DNA of 64,000 bases from DATKJS01 sp964551995 (GCA_964551995.1 CAZKFD010000017.1:22089-86088); one strand, 5' to 3'. Positions 16,179 to 25,255 are shown, counted from the stretch's first letter. Program-made: numbers and translations. The notes: generated from the letters alone by a model not told the origin.

Positions 16179-17228
16179 CTACTTCCTGGTCTCTTCCTTC
16201 TTTTCCTGCGGCTTCTCTTCCTTCGGGGCCATCGGCTTGGCCGAGATCATGCCGGCGAGCTTCTCTTTGGCCATCTCCTGGGCCTTGTCCAGGAGCTCTC
16301 CGGGGATGCTGGCAAAGATCTTGATATGGTCGGCACCCGAGGTGATCTCGAGCGTGTTCAGGAGGTCCTTCCAGACCGGCTGCTCGGAGGCCGCCGTGGC
16401 CCCCATAGCCTTGAGGCCGTTCAACATGTTGGCCCGCTGCTCGTTCTGCTCTTTGGTCCCTCCCAGGCTTTCGATCTCGGTGACGAGGTTCCTGTTGGCG
16501 TAATCGAAGGACAGCGTCAGGGCCGTGATCCCCTCCAACGCTTTGCCCATGGGATTCTTTTCGATGGCCATCTGGACCAGGGCCGGAGGGATGGCGACGG
16601 CCCCCCAGATCATGGCGGATTTGTTGACGGACTTGAAGACCTTGGCCATCTCGGGATTTTTGAGCACGGACTCGGACTTCTTCCGGCTGACGTCGATGAG
16701 CGCCCGCACAACCTGCTCGTTTCCCAGGGCGATGTTCGAATCATCCAGGAAAGCGCCCACCCGCGCGTCTCCGGACCGGCCGCGCTCGGGAACTTTATAG
16801 ATCGTGATCCCGTCGTAGGTCTCCTCCTGAAGGTCCTTGGCGACCGACTTGAGCTTCGTGATGAGAAGATCCTTATCGCACTTCAGATTGATGATGGCGG
16901 CGCCCGTGTGGCGCTCCATCCCCGTCGGCGTGCCGGTGACGGCGACGACCAGGAAATAAATGTCCTTCATCGGGTCGAGGCCGATCATCTTGATGAATTG
17001 GTCGTATTTTTCCTTCGCTTTCTCGTCTTTCAGGATTTTGGCCGCGACATCCGTCCCCAGCGCCCGGTGGACGTCGACGACGAAGACGCCCCGGACATTC
17101 GCGGGAAGCAGCTGCAGCATGGCCGCGCCCGTGGCGCTGCCCGCCTTGACGCTCGCCGGCGGATTGCAGGATACAAGTGCGCCGCAGACCAGAAAAACCA
17201 GAGGGATCATCATGGCCTTTTTTATCAT
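16179..17228 (-). CDS. predicted lipoprotein of unknown function
   Basis: A 349-residue exported protein. The N-terminus MIKKAMMIPLVFLVCGALVSC carries a lipobox (LVSC, lipidated Cys at residue 21), so it should be membrane-anchored on the periplasmic side. The body has a repeated alpha/beta pattern (LPANVRGVFVVDVHRALG, DPMKDIYFLVVAVTG, GITIYKVPERG, AFLDDSNIALGNEQVVRALI) seen in large families of uncharacterised Acidobacteria-type lipoproteins. The C-terminus is a charged Lys/Glu/Pro tail. The ATG at 17228 has GAGGAGG upstream; the longer upstream frame runs through the promoter. I do not recognise a catalytic motif. Confidence 0.75.
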   Translation of the reverse strand: MIKKAMMIPLVFLVCGALVSCNPPASVKAGSATGAAMLQLLPANVRGVFVVDVHRALGTDVAAKILKDEKAKEKYDQFIKMIGLDPMKDIYFLVVAVTGTPTGMERHTGAAIINLKCDKDLLITKLKSVAKDLQEETYDGITIYKVPERGRSGDARVGAFLDDSNIALGNEQVVRALIDVSRKKSESVLKNPEMAKVFKSVNKSAMIWGAVAIPPALVQMAIEKNPMGKALEGITALTLSFDYANRNLVTEIESLGGTKEQNEQRANMLNGLKAMGATAASEQPVWKDLLNTLEITSGADHIKIFASIPGELLDKAQEMAKEKLAGMISAKPMAPKEEKPQEKKEETRK

Positions 17229-17282
17229 CGGAGCCTCCTCTTTCAAAGATACGGAATATTTCCCTGAAAGTTCCTGCGGAGG

Positions 17283-17311
17283 ACTATAACAAAAAAGGTC
17301 TGGGGGCGCAA
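17283..17311 (-). promoter_or_regulatory. sigma70-type promoter of the lipoprotein gene
   Basis: Minus strand: TTGCGC, 17-nt spacer, TATAGT, with a leader of about 50 nt ending in GAGGAGG. Confidence 0.6.
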
Positions 17312-17419
17312 CCGGGAAGTCCCCCGCGCCCCAAGCCCCCTCTTGATTTCCGGTCCCCGTTGGGATTATCGTGGTCCCCTTCGTTAATGTCGGCCGACGG
17401 CCGCGGGAGGTCATTGTTC

Positions 17420-18019
17420 ATGCCCGCGATTCTGGATCTCGTGAGGCGGCGGAGAAGCATCCGGCGTTTCCTGCCCCGGCCCGTGGAGCGGGAAAAGCTC
17501 CTCGTCTGTCTCGAAGCTGCCAGGCTGGCCCCCTCGGCGTCGAACTCCCAGCCGTGGCGTTTCATCGTCGTCGACGACCCGAAGCTCAAGGAGGACCTGT
17601 GCCGGAAGGCGTTTTCGGGCATCTATTCGGTCTTCCGCTTCGCCGCTCAGGCTCCGGTGATCCTCGCCGTCCTGGCCCGCCAGAACCGCTCGCCGGTGTT
17701 CCGGCTCGGCCAGCGGATTCAGCGGACGCCGTTTTATCTCATCGATATCGGCATCGCCGCGGAGCACTTCATCCTCCAGGCCGAGGAGTTGGGCCTTTCG
17801 ACCTGCTGGATGGGCTGGTTCAACGCGGCGAAGGCCCGCCGGGCCCTCAGGACGCCGCGGGCTCTGAAGATCGTCGCCCTCGTCCCCGTGGGTTACGCGG
17901 CCTCCCGGCCGCCCGGGGAGACAGTGAGGAAGCCTCTCGACGAGGTGGCCTGGTTCAACGGCCTGGGCCGGAAAGATGAGGATCGGGAATGCCGGAACAA
18001 TCCGCCGCCGGAAGACTGA
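17420..18019 (+). CDS. nitroreductase family protein
   Basis: FMN-dependent NAD(P)H oxidoreductase of the nitroreductase fold, cytoplasmic. The 199-residue protein starts MPAILDLVRRRRSIRRFLPR (the Arg-Arg-Ser FMN phosphate-binding region), followed by LEAARLAPSASNSQPWRFIVV, the family signature for the N-terminal half. DIGIAAEHFILQAEELGLSTCWMG marks the C-terminal half. GGGAGG 9 nt upstream supports the ATG at 17420. The end of the gene runs into the start region of the phosphoesterase gene on the same strand, so they are probably co-transcribed. The physiological substrate is unknown. Confidence 0.9.
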   Translation: MPAILDLVRRRRSIRRFLPRPVEREKLLVCLEAARLAPSASNSQPWRFIVVDDPKLKEDLCRKAFSGIYSVFRFAAQAPVILAVLARQNRSPVFRLGQRIQRTPFYLIDIGIAAEHFILQAEELGLSTCWMGWFNAAKARRALRTPRALKIVALVPVGYAASRPPGETVRKPLDEVAWFNGLGRKDEDRECRNNPPPED

Positions 18020-18030
18020 GGAGCTCGACC

Positions 18031-19185
18031 ATGGCCGTTTTTCTCGCCGTCGTGCTTTCCGTCTACGGGCTGGTCAATTTCTACATCAGCCTCCGCGGGT
18101 GGCAGGCGCTGGCTGGTTTGCCTCGGGCCCGAGGGTTCATTCTGGGTATCTTCTGGGCGTTCATGCTTTTCTATCCCGTCGGCCGCGTGCTGATGGCCCG
18201 CGGCAGAAATCCGCTCTTCGCGCCGCTCGTCAAGATCGGATCCTTCCATCTCGCGCTCATGATCTATCTGCTCATGGGCGTCGTCCTCATCGACCTCGTC
18301 CGCCTGGCCGACAGGATAATTCCCTTCCTTTCCAAGACGTTCTCGTCCCGGCCGCGTCAGACGGGCCTCGTCCTGTTCCTGCTCGTCGCCGGAATCTCCG
18401 TCCTCGTCGTCGCGGGAGGCGTCCTCAACGCCGCGCGGCCGAGGATCCGGGAGCTTGCCCTCTCGATCGACAAGCGCGCCGGAGGCCGCAAGGACGTATC
18501 CATCGTGATGGCCTCAGACATCCATCTGGGGACGATCGCCGGGAGCGCGCGCCTGAGAACGCTCGTCGACCGGATCAACCGCCTCGCTCCCGATATCGTG
18601 CTTCTTCCTGGGGATGTCGTGGACGAGAGCGTGACGCCCGAGGAAGAAGAGGCTATGACCTCGATTTTCGAGAAGATCCGGGCCCCGCTCGGCGTCTATG
18701 CCGTGCCCGGCAATCACGAATACTACGGAGGCCTCGAAAGGAACCTGGCCTACCTCCGCAAGTGGGGAGTCCGGGTCCTTCAGGACGAAGCGTTCGAGGT
18801 CGGAGGCTCATTCTACCTGATCGGCCGCAAAGACCTGACCTCCCTCCGGCGCGGCCAAGCCCGGACATCCATCGAAGAGATCATGAAGGCCGGCGGCGTC
18901 GATGCCCGGAGGCCGCTCATCCTCCTCGATCACCAGCCCGTCCATCTGGAAGAAGCCGAGGCCGCCGGCATCGATCTCCAGCTCTCCGGCCACACGCACG
19001 CCGGGCAGCTCTTCCCCCTCAATCTCATCAACAAGCGCATCTATGAGCAATATTGGGGATATCTCCGGAAGGGCGGGACGCAGTACTACGTGTCCTGCGG
19101 GGTGGGGACCTGGGGGCCTCCGGTGAGGACGGGGAGCGTTCCCGAGATCATCCGGATCCGGCTCTCGTTCCGATATACGCCGTGA
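18031..19185 (+). CDS. membrane-anchored metallophosphoesterase (YaeI/YkuE-like)
   Basis: A 384-residue protein with about four hydrophobic helices in the first 140 residues (AVFLAVVLSVYGLVNFYISL, GFILGIFWAFMLFYPV and others), then a calcineurin-like phosphoesterase domain. All five metal motifs are visible: SDIHLG near residue 163, LPGDVVDE, PGNHEYYG, LDHQP and SGHTHAGQLFP near 320. Members act on the membrane surface, some on lipid-linked pyrophosphates. The ATG at 18031 is preceded by GAGGAG and begins the first helix. It is 11 nt from the nitroreductase stop. Confidence 0.88.
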   Translation: MAVFLAVVLSVYGLVNFYISLRGWQALAGLPRARGFILGIFWAFMLFYPVGRVLMARGRNPLFAPLVKIGSFHLALMIYLLMGVVLIDLVRLADRIIPFLSKTFSSRPRQTGLVLFLLVAGISVLVVAGGVLNAARPRIRELALSIDKRAGGRKDVSIVMASDIHLGTIAGSARLRTLVDRINRLAPDIVLLPGDVVDESVTPEEEEAMTSIFEKIRAPLGVYAVPGNHEYYGGLERNLAYLRKWGVRVLQDEAFEVGGSFYLIGRKDLTSLRRGQARTSIEEIMKAGGVDARRPLILLDHQPVHLEEAEAAGIDLQLSGHTHAGQLFPLNLINKRIYEQYWGYLRKGGTQYYVSCGVGTWGPPVRTGSVPEIIRIRLSFRYTP

Positions 19186-19212
19186 GCCGGCGGCCCAGGA
19201 CGACGAATCTCT

Positions 19213-19241
19213 TTGTCTTTGTCCCGGGAACTTGATAACAT
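19213..19241 (+). promoter_or_regulatory. sigma70-type promoter of the glycosidase gene
   Basis: TTGTCT, 17-nt spacer, TAACAT, about 50 nt upstream of the ATG at 19296, which has GGGAGG. Confidence 0.55.
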
Positions 19242-19295
19242 CGGGGAAAAGACCCGGTGCGTTGCCGGAGAGGACATCCTGGGCGGGAGGCAGGC

Positions 19296-21896
19296 ATGAA
19301 ATGTTCCGAGATCCGGTTAGCGGCGGGACTCGCCCTCCTGGGCGGTGCTCTTTTCGCTACGGCCACGGCCGCCGCGGGCGCTGCCACCCATGGACAGCTT
19401 TCCCGTTTCAAGATCGAAGCTACGGACATCCGACTCGATCGGCCGGCCCAGCCGTTCACCTATTTAGACAAGGTCGGCCGCCGGTTCGCCGTTCTCGGCT
19501 TCGAGGACGGCAGCTTCGAAGCCTGGGCGTACCCGCTCAAGATCCTGCGCCGGTTCGAGTTCTCTTTCCTCACCGGCGCGAGCACCGTTCCCATCGAGGG
19601 GCGGGACATCGTCCGTTTCGTCTCCGTCGACCCCGCGGTCACGACCCTGACGTTCACGGGCCAGTCGTTTACAGTCCGGGCCCACTGCATCACCTCGATC
19701 ACGGACGCGGGGGCCGTCATCTTTCTTGAGGTCGACGCCGACGGACCATTGACAATCGTGGCCTCGTTCCTCCCCGTCCTTCAGCCGATGTGGCCGGCGG
19801 GGATCGGCGGCCAGTACGCCTATTGGGACCAGGACGTCAAAGCCTATCTCATCTCCGAGCCGACCGGAAAGAACCACGGGTATGTCGGCTCTCCCGCGGG
19901 CGTCGGCATCTCCTATACGCCGGCCCATATGCTCTCAGAGACATCCAGCCAGTTCAAAATCGAGATCCCCGATCCCAAGTCCGTGGCGGGAGCGTTCATC
20001 CCCGTCATCCTGGCCGGCGGGGAAGGAAAGAGGGAGGCTGTGCGTGCCGTTTACAAAAAGCTCGCCGCCGACCCGGAGGCCTGCTATCGCGAAGCGGTCC
20101 GCCATTACCGAACGCTTCGGGAGTCGACTCTCCAGGTCCGGACCCCCGAACCTCAGCTTGACCTGGCCTTCGAATGGGCCAAGATCGCCCTCGACAACCT
20201 GATCGTGGACAACCCCGACCTCGGCCTCGGGGTCGTCGCGGGGCTGGGCCCGTCCGGAACAGGCGGCCGCCCGGGTTTCGGCTGGTTCTTCGGGACAGAC
20301 GCCTATCTCAACTCTCTCAGCTTCGACAGCCTGGGCGACACCGCCGCGTCCCGGGAGGCTCTGTCGTTCACGAGGAAGTGGCAGCGCCGGGACGGGAAGA
20401 TGGCCCACGAGCTGTCCCAGGCCGCCGGCTATATCAAATGGTGGGAGGATTACCCGTACGGGTATATCCACGGCGACACGACGCCCTATTATATCGTGGC
20501 CCTCGACGATTATTTCCGGGCCACGGGAGACCTCGAGTTCCTGCGGGCGAGCTGGCCGTCCGTCCTCCGGGCCTACGGCTGGTGCCTGACGACGGACGAA
20601 GACGGAGACGGCTTGATGGACAATGCCCGGGCGGGGCTCGGAGCTCTCGAGTTCGGCGCCCTGACGGGCATCCGGACCGACATCTATCTCGCCGCCGTCT
20701 GGGTCCGCGCCAATCAGGCCCTGCGTGAAATGGCCGAGGCCATGGGGGACAGGCCGCGGGCAGAGGCTGCGGCGAGGAACGGCCTTCGGGCGGCGCGTGC
20801 CTTCGACGAGAAATTCTGGGACGCGGCGAGGAGCCAATATTCCTTCGCCTTCGACAAGGATGGCCGCCTCGTCCAGGAGCTCACGCCCTGGAGCGCGGTC
20901 GGCCTGGCATGGGGCTTTGGAACTCCCGAGCGCGGCGTGGAGACCCTGGCGGAAATGAACTCGGCAGACCTGACGACCGACTGGGGAGTCCGCATGCTTT
21001 CGATCCGGAGTCCCTATTTTGAGCCGCTGAACTACAATTACGGCGCGGTTTGGCCCTTCCTTTCCGGGTGGGTCTCGACGGCTCTCCTCAAGTACGGCTT
21101 CGTCCCGCAGGGCTACGAGAACCTCATGGCCAACGTCCGGCACACCTTCGACAACGCCCCGGGCGAGGCCACGGAGCTTTTCTCCGGCTCAAGGAACATC
21201 TGGCCTGGGGAGGGCGTCCCTCACCAGGGTTTTTCCACGACCGGCGTCGTCCTTCCGATTGTCCGGGGGCTCTTTGGCCTCGACGGCGACGCGGCCGGGA
21301 AGGAGATCACCTTCGCGCCGGCCTTCCCCGCGGACTGGTGCGCCGCTGCCGTCTCCAACTGGAAGGTCGGGAATGCGGTCTTTTTGCTCGACTTCGAACG
21401 CCAGGACGCGAAGATTGCGCTCCGGATCAGGAGCCGCGGGGCGGCGGGATTCAAGCTGAAGTTTGCCCCGGCCATCGGACTAGGCACGAAAGTGCGGTCC
21501 GCGGCTTTCAACGGTACGGCGATTCCCTTTAAGGTCGAGGAGACGTCCTCTGCTCAGGCCGTCCGTCCGCGAATGGAGGTCCCTCTGGCGGGCGACGATA
21601 CCCTTGTTGTGATCCTCGATCCGGCTCCGGAGATCGTCCCGCCCGGGAACCCGACAAGGACGGGCGACCTCAGCAAAGGCTTGAGGATCGTCCGGCTCGG
21701 GCAGGCCGGCCCCAGGCTAGAAATCACGCTCGAGGGGCTGTCGGGCGAAACCTACGAGCTCAGCCTGAGGAACGCGGATCGCGTCGATTCCGTGACAGGA
21801 GCCGAGCTCGAGGGCGGGGCTCTCTGGATCACTTTTCCGGACGGCAGACCCGGCGAATTCGTCCGGAGGACCGTCGTCCTTCGCCTGCGATCGTAA
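19296..21896 (+). CDS. exported glycoside hydrolase, six-hairpin (amylo-alpha-1,6-glucosidase/GH63-like)
   Basis: An 866-residue secreted protein with a signal peptide (LAAGLALLGGALFATATAAAG). Residues of about 40-290 form an N-terminal beta-sandwich. The catalytic (alpha/alpha)6 barrel follows at about 300-690 with FGWFFGTDAYLNSLSF near residue 325, WQRRDGKMAHELSQ, YIHGDTTPYYIVALDDYF, DEDGDGLMDN (calcium-like loop), LNYNYGAVWPFLSGW and GVPHQGFSTTGVVLP. The pattern fits glycogen-debranching GDE and GH63/GH37-type glucosidases. A C-terminal beta domain completes it. Candidate acid and base are the Asp of FFGTD and a Glu/Asp in the late barrel. The substrate is probably an alpha-glucan or glucoside but is not fixed by sequence. 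Confidence 0.8.
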   Translation: MKCSEIRLAAGLALLGGALFATATAAAGAATHGQLSRFKIEATDIRLDRPAQPFTYLDKVGRRFAVLGFEDGSFEAWAYPLKILRRFEFSFLTGASTVPIEGRDIVRFVSVDPAVTTLTFTGQSFTVRAHCITSITDAGAVIFLEVDADGPLTIVASFLPVLQPMWPAGIGGQYAYWDQDVKAYLISEPTGKNHGYVGSPAGVGISYTPAHMLSETSSQFKIEIPDPKSVAGAFIPVILAGGEGKREAVRAVYKKLAADPEACYREAVRHYRTLRESTLQVRTPEPQLDLAFEWAKIALDNLIVDNPDLGLGVVAGLGPSGTGGRPGFGWFFGTDAYLNSLSFDSLGDTAASREALSFTRKWQRRDGKMAHELSQAAGYIKWWEDYPYGYIHGDTTPYYIVALDDYFRATGDLEFLRASWPSVLRAYGWCLTTDEDGDGLMDNARAGLGALEFGALTGIRTDIYLAAVWVRANQALREMAEAMGDRPRAEAAARNGLRAARAFDEKFWDAARSQYSFAFDKDGRLVQELTPWSAVGLAWGFGTPERGVETLAEMNSADLTTDWGVRMLSIRSPYFEPLNYNYGAVWPFLSGWVSTALLKYGFVPQGYENLMANVRHTFDNAPGEATELFSGSRNIWPGEGVPHQGFSTTGVVLPIVRGLFGLDGDAAGKEITFAPAFPADWCAAAVSNWKVGNAVFLLDFERQDAKIALRIRSRGAAGFKLKFAPAIGLGTKVRSAAFNGTAIPFKVEETSSAQAVRPRMEVPLAGDDTLVVILDPAPEIVPPGNPTRTGDLSKGLRIVRLGQAGPRLEITLEGLSGETYELSLRNADRVDSVTGAELEGGALWITFPDGRPGEFVRRTVVLRLRS

Positions 21897-21972
21897 GTTT
21901 TCCAAAGCGGGTCGGCCAGCGCTTCCAACGCAGCCGGTTGACAATCTGCGAGCTGAGGGCGAAAATCATGTC

Positions 21973-22878
21973 ATGAAAAAAACGGGGGGCGACGAGGCAT
22001 CGTATGCCTTCGGGCCGGCGGCGCGCTTTCGGGCCGCCACGCCTTATATCGTGTTCCTTCTGGTGGCCGGGGCGGCCGTCGCCGGACTCGGAGCCAGCCG
22101 GACACTCGCCGGCCGGGGACAAGTGGTTTTGGACAGCCCGCTTCCCCGGATCCTCGAGAGGACGCGGGAATACTGCCGGGATCTTGCCTCCGCGTCGCTC
22201 AACGTCGTCTGCATGGAATGCGTCGAAACCCAAGAGTATTTGCCTCCGATCCGCCTTTTTTCGATGGGGCCGGCCGCCCGCTGCACCGTCAAGAGTGAGT
22301 CCTTCGACTACGATTATCAGCCCGTCGGCTCGGGAGAGTCCGTCAGGGAGACACGGGCCCTGGTCCGGGAAAACGGCCGGGCCTGCCATGAAACAAACTC
22401 GGCGGTCAAATCGCGGATCTTCAAGTACCAGAACCTCATCTTCGGCCCGGTCGGGCTCCTCAGCGAATACTGGCAGACTCGGCTGGCTTATTCTTATATT
22501 GGCGAGGACAGAGCGGAAGGCTGCAAGGCCTTCGTCATCGAGGCCGCCTCGTCCGGTCCGCCGGAACCCAACCATCCTTACGGAAAGGTCTGGGTGAGCC
22601 AGGATGATTTCTCGGTCCTGAAAATCGACTGGGACGAGAAATCGCTCGGCAACTACGATATGATCGAGAGGACGGCGAGGTCCATCGGCCGCGATATGGT
22701 TCCGGCCATCCTTGCCACGGCCGAATTCGGCGTCGTTAAGAACGGCATCCGCTTTCCGAGCCGCGTGACCATCCTCGAAGATTATAAGAACTTCAGTGGG
22801 ACTGTCAGGGTCTCTAAGACGACGATCGCTTATAAAAATTACAGGTTCTTCACCGTCGAGACCGAAGTCCGCTATTGA
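21973..22878 (+). CDS. exported protein of unknown function
   Basis: A 301-residue protein. Residues of about 22-40 are hydrophobic (ATPYIVFLLVAGAAVAGLG), acting as a signal anchor. The rest is periplasmic, with repeated beta strands: VVCMECVETQEYLPP, ETRALVRENGRA, LSEYWQTRLAYSYIGEDRAE, KVWVSQDDFSVLKIDWDEKS and FFTVETEVRY. The strand pattern, and the way the protein reports on a cargo-like hydrophobic groove, recalls LolA/outer-membrane lipoprotein-sorting folds, but no motif proves it. Cysteines CMEC near residue 75 are notable. It is transcribed after the glycosidase, with a gap of 76 nt. Confidence 0.65.
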   Translation: MKKTGGDEASYAFGPAARFRAATPYIVFLLVAGAAVAGLGASRTLAGRGQVVLDSPLPRILERTREYCRDLASASLNVVCMECVETQEYLPPIRLFSMGPAARCTVKSESFDYDYQPVGSGESVRETRALVRENGRACHETNSAVKSRIFKYQNLIFGPVGLLSEYWQTRLAYSYIGEDRAEGCKAFVIEAASSGPPEPNHPYGKVWVSQDDFSVLKIDWDEKSLGNYDMIERTARSIGRDMVPAILATAEFGVVKNGIRFPSRVTILEDYKNFSGTVRVSKTTIAYKNYRFFTVETEVRY

Positions 22879-22950
22879 CTCTACAACCGGGTGCGGCCGC
22901 GGATGGATCCGGCTCAAAAAACAGGGAGGAGACGCCGCTATATTAAAGAA

Positions 22951-22987
22951 CCCCGTGCGGAAGGGGAGAAAGCCGTTCCGCACGGGG
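22951..22987. terminator. terminator-like hairpin between convergent genes
   Basis: CCCCGTGCGGAA and TTCCGCACGGGG form a perfect 12-bp stem around a 13-nt loop. In the minus direction the stem is followed by TTCTTTAATATA, so it best serves the OmpH gene, and it may also stop the gene ending at 22878. Confidence 0.7.
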
Positions 22988-23026
22988 CCGATGATGCCGC
23001 GCCGTTCGGGTCCGGTTTTCGGCGGC

Positions 23027-23575
23027 TTATTTCTTGACGGGCGGTACGGCGGCCTTGCTGGCGTCGTAGCGGCGGACGACCTCGTCGGTGATATCGATGG
23101 CCGGGTTGAACGTCACGACGCCGCTCGTTCCGAGGTCGAGGACCAGGTCGTAGCCTCTTTCCTTGGCCAGCACATCGATGATCGAAACCATGTCGGACCG
23201 CAGCCTGCTGACCAGGCTGGCCCCGAACTGCTGGGATTCGCGGGTCGCGTCCTCTTCGTAGCGTTTCCGCTCGGTCTGCTTCTTCTCGAGGTCGGCGCTG
23301 GCGGCCATCAAGGCCTCCTGCGTCATCGTCAGCCGGCCGGTGTTGAGCCGGTTCTCCAGGGCCCGGATGGCGTCATCCATTTTCTGGATATCGGCCTTGA
23401 CCTTCGCATCACGGTCCTGCATCTGAGCCATGGCCTTCTTGCCCTCGATGGACGTTTCAAAGGCCTTCTGGGAGTTGACGATCGCGATCTTGAGGGTCTG
23501 TTGGGCGAACGAGACGGCTGCGAGCGTCAGGACGAAGGAAAGGATCAGGGGGATGAGCGATTTGGCTCTTCTCAT
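23027..23575 (-). CDS. skp: Skp/OmpH-family periplasmic chaperone
   Basis: Periplasmic holdase that keeps outer-membrane proteins soluble. The 182-residue product has a cleavable signal (KSLIPLILSFVLTLAAVSFA), the family's first strand LKIAIVNSQKAFETSIEGKK, a long charged coiled-coil (about residues 50-125, MQDRDAKVKADIQKMDDAIR onward) and the closing KERGYDLVLDLGTSGVVTFN-like strand. Start ATG has AGGAGG upstream. Monocistronic, ending beside the terminator hairpin. Confidence 0.9.
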   Translation of the reverse strand: MRRAKSLIPLILSFVLTLAAVSFAQQTLKIAIVNSQKAFETSIEGKKAMAQMQDRDAKVKADIQKMDDAIRALENRLNTGRLTMTQEALMAASADLEKKQTERKRYEEDATRESQQFGASLVSRLRSDMVSIIDVLAKERGYDLVLDLGTSGVVTFNPAIDITDEVVRRYDASKAAVPPVKK

Positions 23576-23644
23576 GAAAACCTCCTATGCGCTCAATGCG
23601 TAGAACTCATTCCTCGCCGGAATGGATTATCGATTCTACCACGA

Positions 23645-23872
23645 TTACAGGTATTTTTTAAGTATTTCTTCGACCCCCGCCAGGCCCTTCAGGAGATAGT
23701 CTCTCTCCGGTCCGTAGCCGAAACGCAGGAAGCCGTCCGTGTCGAAATGGTCGCCTGGGACGAGGAGCACGCTCCGCTCCCTGATAGACCTCGTCGGCCA
23801 GGATCCAGGTGCCGGCCCGATCGGCCAGATCGTGGACTGCATGCGCTCCATCTTGAAAGTTTCGATGTTCAC
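23645..23872 (-). pseudogene. class I aminotransferase remnant with internal deletions
   Basis: The 75-codon reading frame begins with a GTG and MNIETFKMERMQST, the N-terminus of a class I aminotransferase, and ends with VLLVPGDHFDTDGFLRFGYG and LKGLAGVEEILKKYL, its C-terminus. The roughly 300 residues between are missing. In the middle, another frame of the same strand encodes DLADRAGTWILADEVYQGAE, the DEVY-containing PLP-domain segment, so at least two deletions and a frame change have occurred. The PLP-binding Lys is absent. GGAGAGAG still precedes the GTG. It is clearly a decayed gene rather than a new small protein. Confidence 0.8.
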
Positions 23873-23883
23873 CGTCTCTCTCC

Positions 23884-24230
23884 CTAATATGTCAGGATTT
23901 CGCCGATGGTCGAGGGCAAGCCGTGGCAGATACGGTGCATTTCTCTCAGGGTGGTACCGGGGTCGCCTGAAAGCCCCCGTAGCGGAGAGGGCCCGTCGGC
24001 CTCCGACGGGGAGAACCGCCTACTTGGAGGGGGAATCCCTTCTGCCTTCCCCCTTCCAACGGTCGCCAAATCGGCGACCTGCCTCCCCTCCTCGGACGCG
24101 GCGGCGTCCTGCGGCCAGCAGGAAATGTCCCCTGGACCCCCTTCCGTCACGCGACTGGTTCCCGGGGGAGCGATAGTGCGGGGGATAAGGGCGGCCCTGG
24201 TGCCATCTGTTCATAATTACCAGCGCTGTT
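23884..24230 (-). other. non-coding or decayed stretch upstream of the aminotransferase remnant
   Basis: No intact gene is recognised. A minus-strand frame ends at 23884, 11 nt before the remnant's GTG, with EMHRICHGLPSTIGEILTY. The operon-like spacing and non-random look suggest the C-terminus of a vanished partner gene, whose upstream part is now Pro/Ser/Arg-rich nonsense. Family not identified. Confidence 0.3.
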
Positions 24231-25061
24231 CTAGATCTCGACCTTGAAGACTCTCTTGAAGGCGAAGCCGAAGGCGACGGACAGAACCAGGTAGCCGAGG
24301 AGCCAATGGATGCGGAGGCCGAGGATATCGAGACGCCTCGGCGGATAGAGGACTTCGATCGATGTGAGCGGCGTGCCGCCTGGAAGGGGCTTTTCGCCGG
24401 GATAGAGAAGCTCCTCCAGGAAAGAGCTTCCGACGGTCAGGGGAGAGACCTTTGCCAATGGACTCCCGGCGACGGCGACGGGCTTGTCTATCGTCCTCCC
24501 GGCGACGCGGAAAGTCAGGCCGGCCGGGCCCTTTTCCGGCGCCCGAATCCGCCAGTCGATCTCGTGCTCATCAGGAATACGGACAGCCGGCGTTTCGATC
24601 GCGAGACCGGGGGTGGGCTCAAGCCCGATGTCCACGGCTAGGGGGTCGGCGGCCGCCCGCAGCTTGACCTTGACCAGCGTCGTCGCGCCGGGCTTCAGCG
24701 CCGCCGCGCCGAACCAGAGGTTGAGCTGGGCGAGCATGAACAGGAGCGGAACGATCATGACCAGCATCGGCTTGGAGTTGCAGGCGATGTATCTCATATT
24801 GGCGCGCAGGATAGCGCCTTGGGCCCGGAGCGAGATGCGCATGTTGTCCTTGAACAGACGCAGCTCGAGCAGGTGGGCCTTGATGGCGTTCTTGGCCTTC
24901 CGGATTCCCTCCTGGTCCGAGGTCAGCCGAAAGACCCAGAGCATGAGGAAGGCCGTAAGCAGCGAGACGAAGACCATCCCGAACCAGGGGGAGAGCCCCC
25001 GGAAGGGGAAGAGCAGGACGTCGAAGATCCCGCCGAAGACGCCGTTGATGATCCCGGCCAT
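24231..25061 (-). CDS. membrane protein, possibly Oxa1/EMC3-like topology
   Basis: A 276-residue protein. A hydrophobic segment at about residues 25-45 (WFGMVFVSLLTAFLMLWVF) is followed by a charged helical stretch (SDQEGIRKAKNAIKAHLLEL to ILRANMR, residues 48-90), then PMLVMIVPLLFMLAQLNLWF at 98-117. A soluble beta-rich domain of about 130 residues follows, and a last helix (IHWLLGYLVLSVAFGFAF) at the end. The order TM-coiled coil-TM recalls Oxa1-superfamily insertases (EMC3, TMCO1, DUF106), but the periplasmic-type insert and the last TM are extra. Last gene of the phosphoesterase operon, starting 3 nt after the small RHH-like gene. Confidence 0.65.
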   Translation of the reverse strand: MAGIINGVFGGIFDVLLFPFRGLSPWFGMVFVSLLTAFLMLWVFRLTSDQEGIRKAKNAIKAHLLELRLFKDNMRISLRAQGAILRANMRYIACNSKPMLVMIVPLLFMLAQLNLWFGAAALKPGATTLVKVKLRAAADPLAVDIGLEPTPGLAIETPAVRIPDEHEIDWRIRAPEKGPAGLTFRVAGRTIDKPVAVAGSPLAKVSPLTVGSSFLEELLYPGEKPLPGGTPLTSIEVLYPPRRLDILGLRIHWLLGYLVLSVAFGFAFKRVFKVEI

Positions 25062-25063
25062 GC

Positions 25064-25255
25064 TCAGGAGATGTATCCCAGGCCCTTGAGTTTCTTCTTG
25101 ATCTCTTCTTCGGAATCGCTTTCCTCGAGCTTGGCCACCTCTTTCTCCAGGCAATGCGTGACGAACTCTGCGGGCGAAGAGTAGCCGGCAAGCGCCGCGT
25201 GCTTCTTGACTTTTTCGAAGAGGCTTTTTTCGATCCTGACCTTCGCGCTTCGCAT
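25064..25255 (-). CDS. small ribbon-helix-helix-like protein
   Basis: A 63-residue protein: SAKVRIEKSLFEKVKKHAAL (beta strand then helix A) and GYSSPAEFVTHCLEKEVAKL (helix B), a pattern close to CopG/Arc-type ribbon-helix-helix folds. An acidic tail with SDSEEEIKKKLKGLGYIS follows. It could be a DNA-binding regulator or a partner protein without DNA binding. It sits between the first phosphoesterase gene (gap 11 nt) and the membrane protein gene (gap 2 nt) in the same operon. No toxin gene is next to it, so it is not an obvious antitoxin. Confidence 0.65.
   Translation of the reverse strand: MRSAKVRIEKSLFEKVKKHAALAGYSSPAEFVTHCLEKEVAKLEESDSEEEIKKKLKGLGYIS

Noticed and set aside
23946..23965. 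T-box-like string AGGGTGGTACCGGGG on the plus strand
   Set aside because: It matches the antiterminator core, but there is no plus-strand gene downstream, and the place for stem I is occupied by the aminotransferase remnant.
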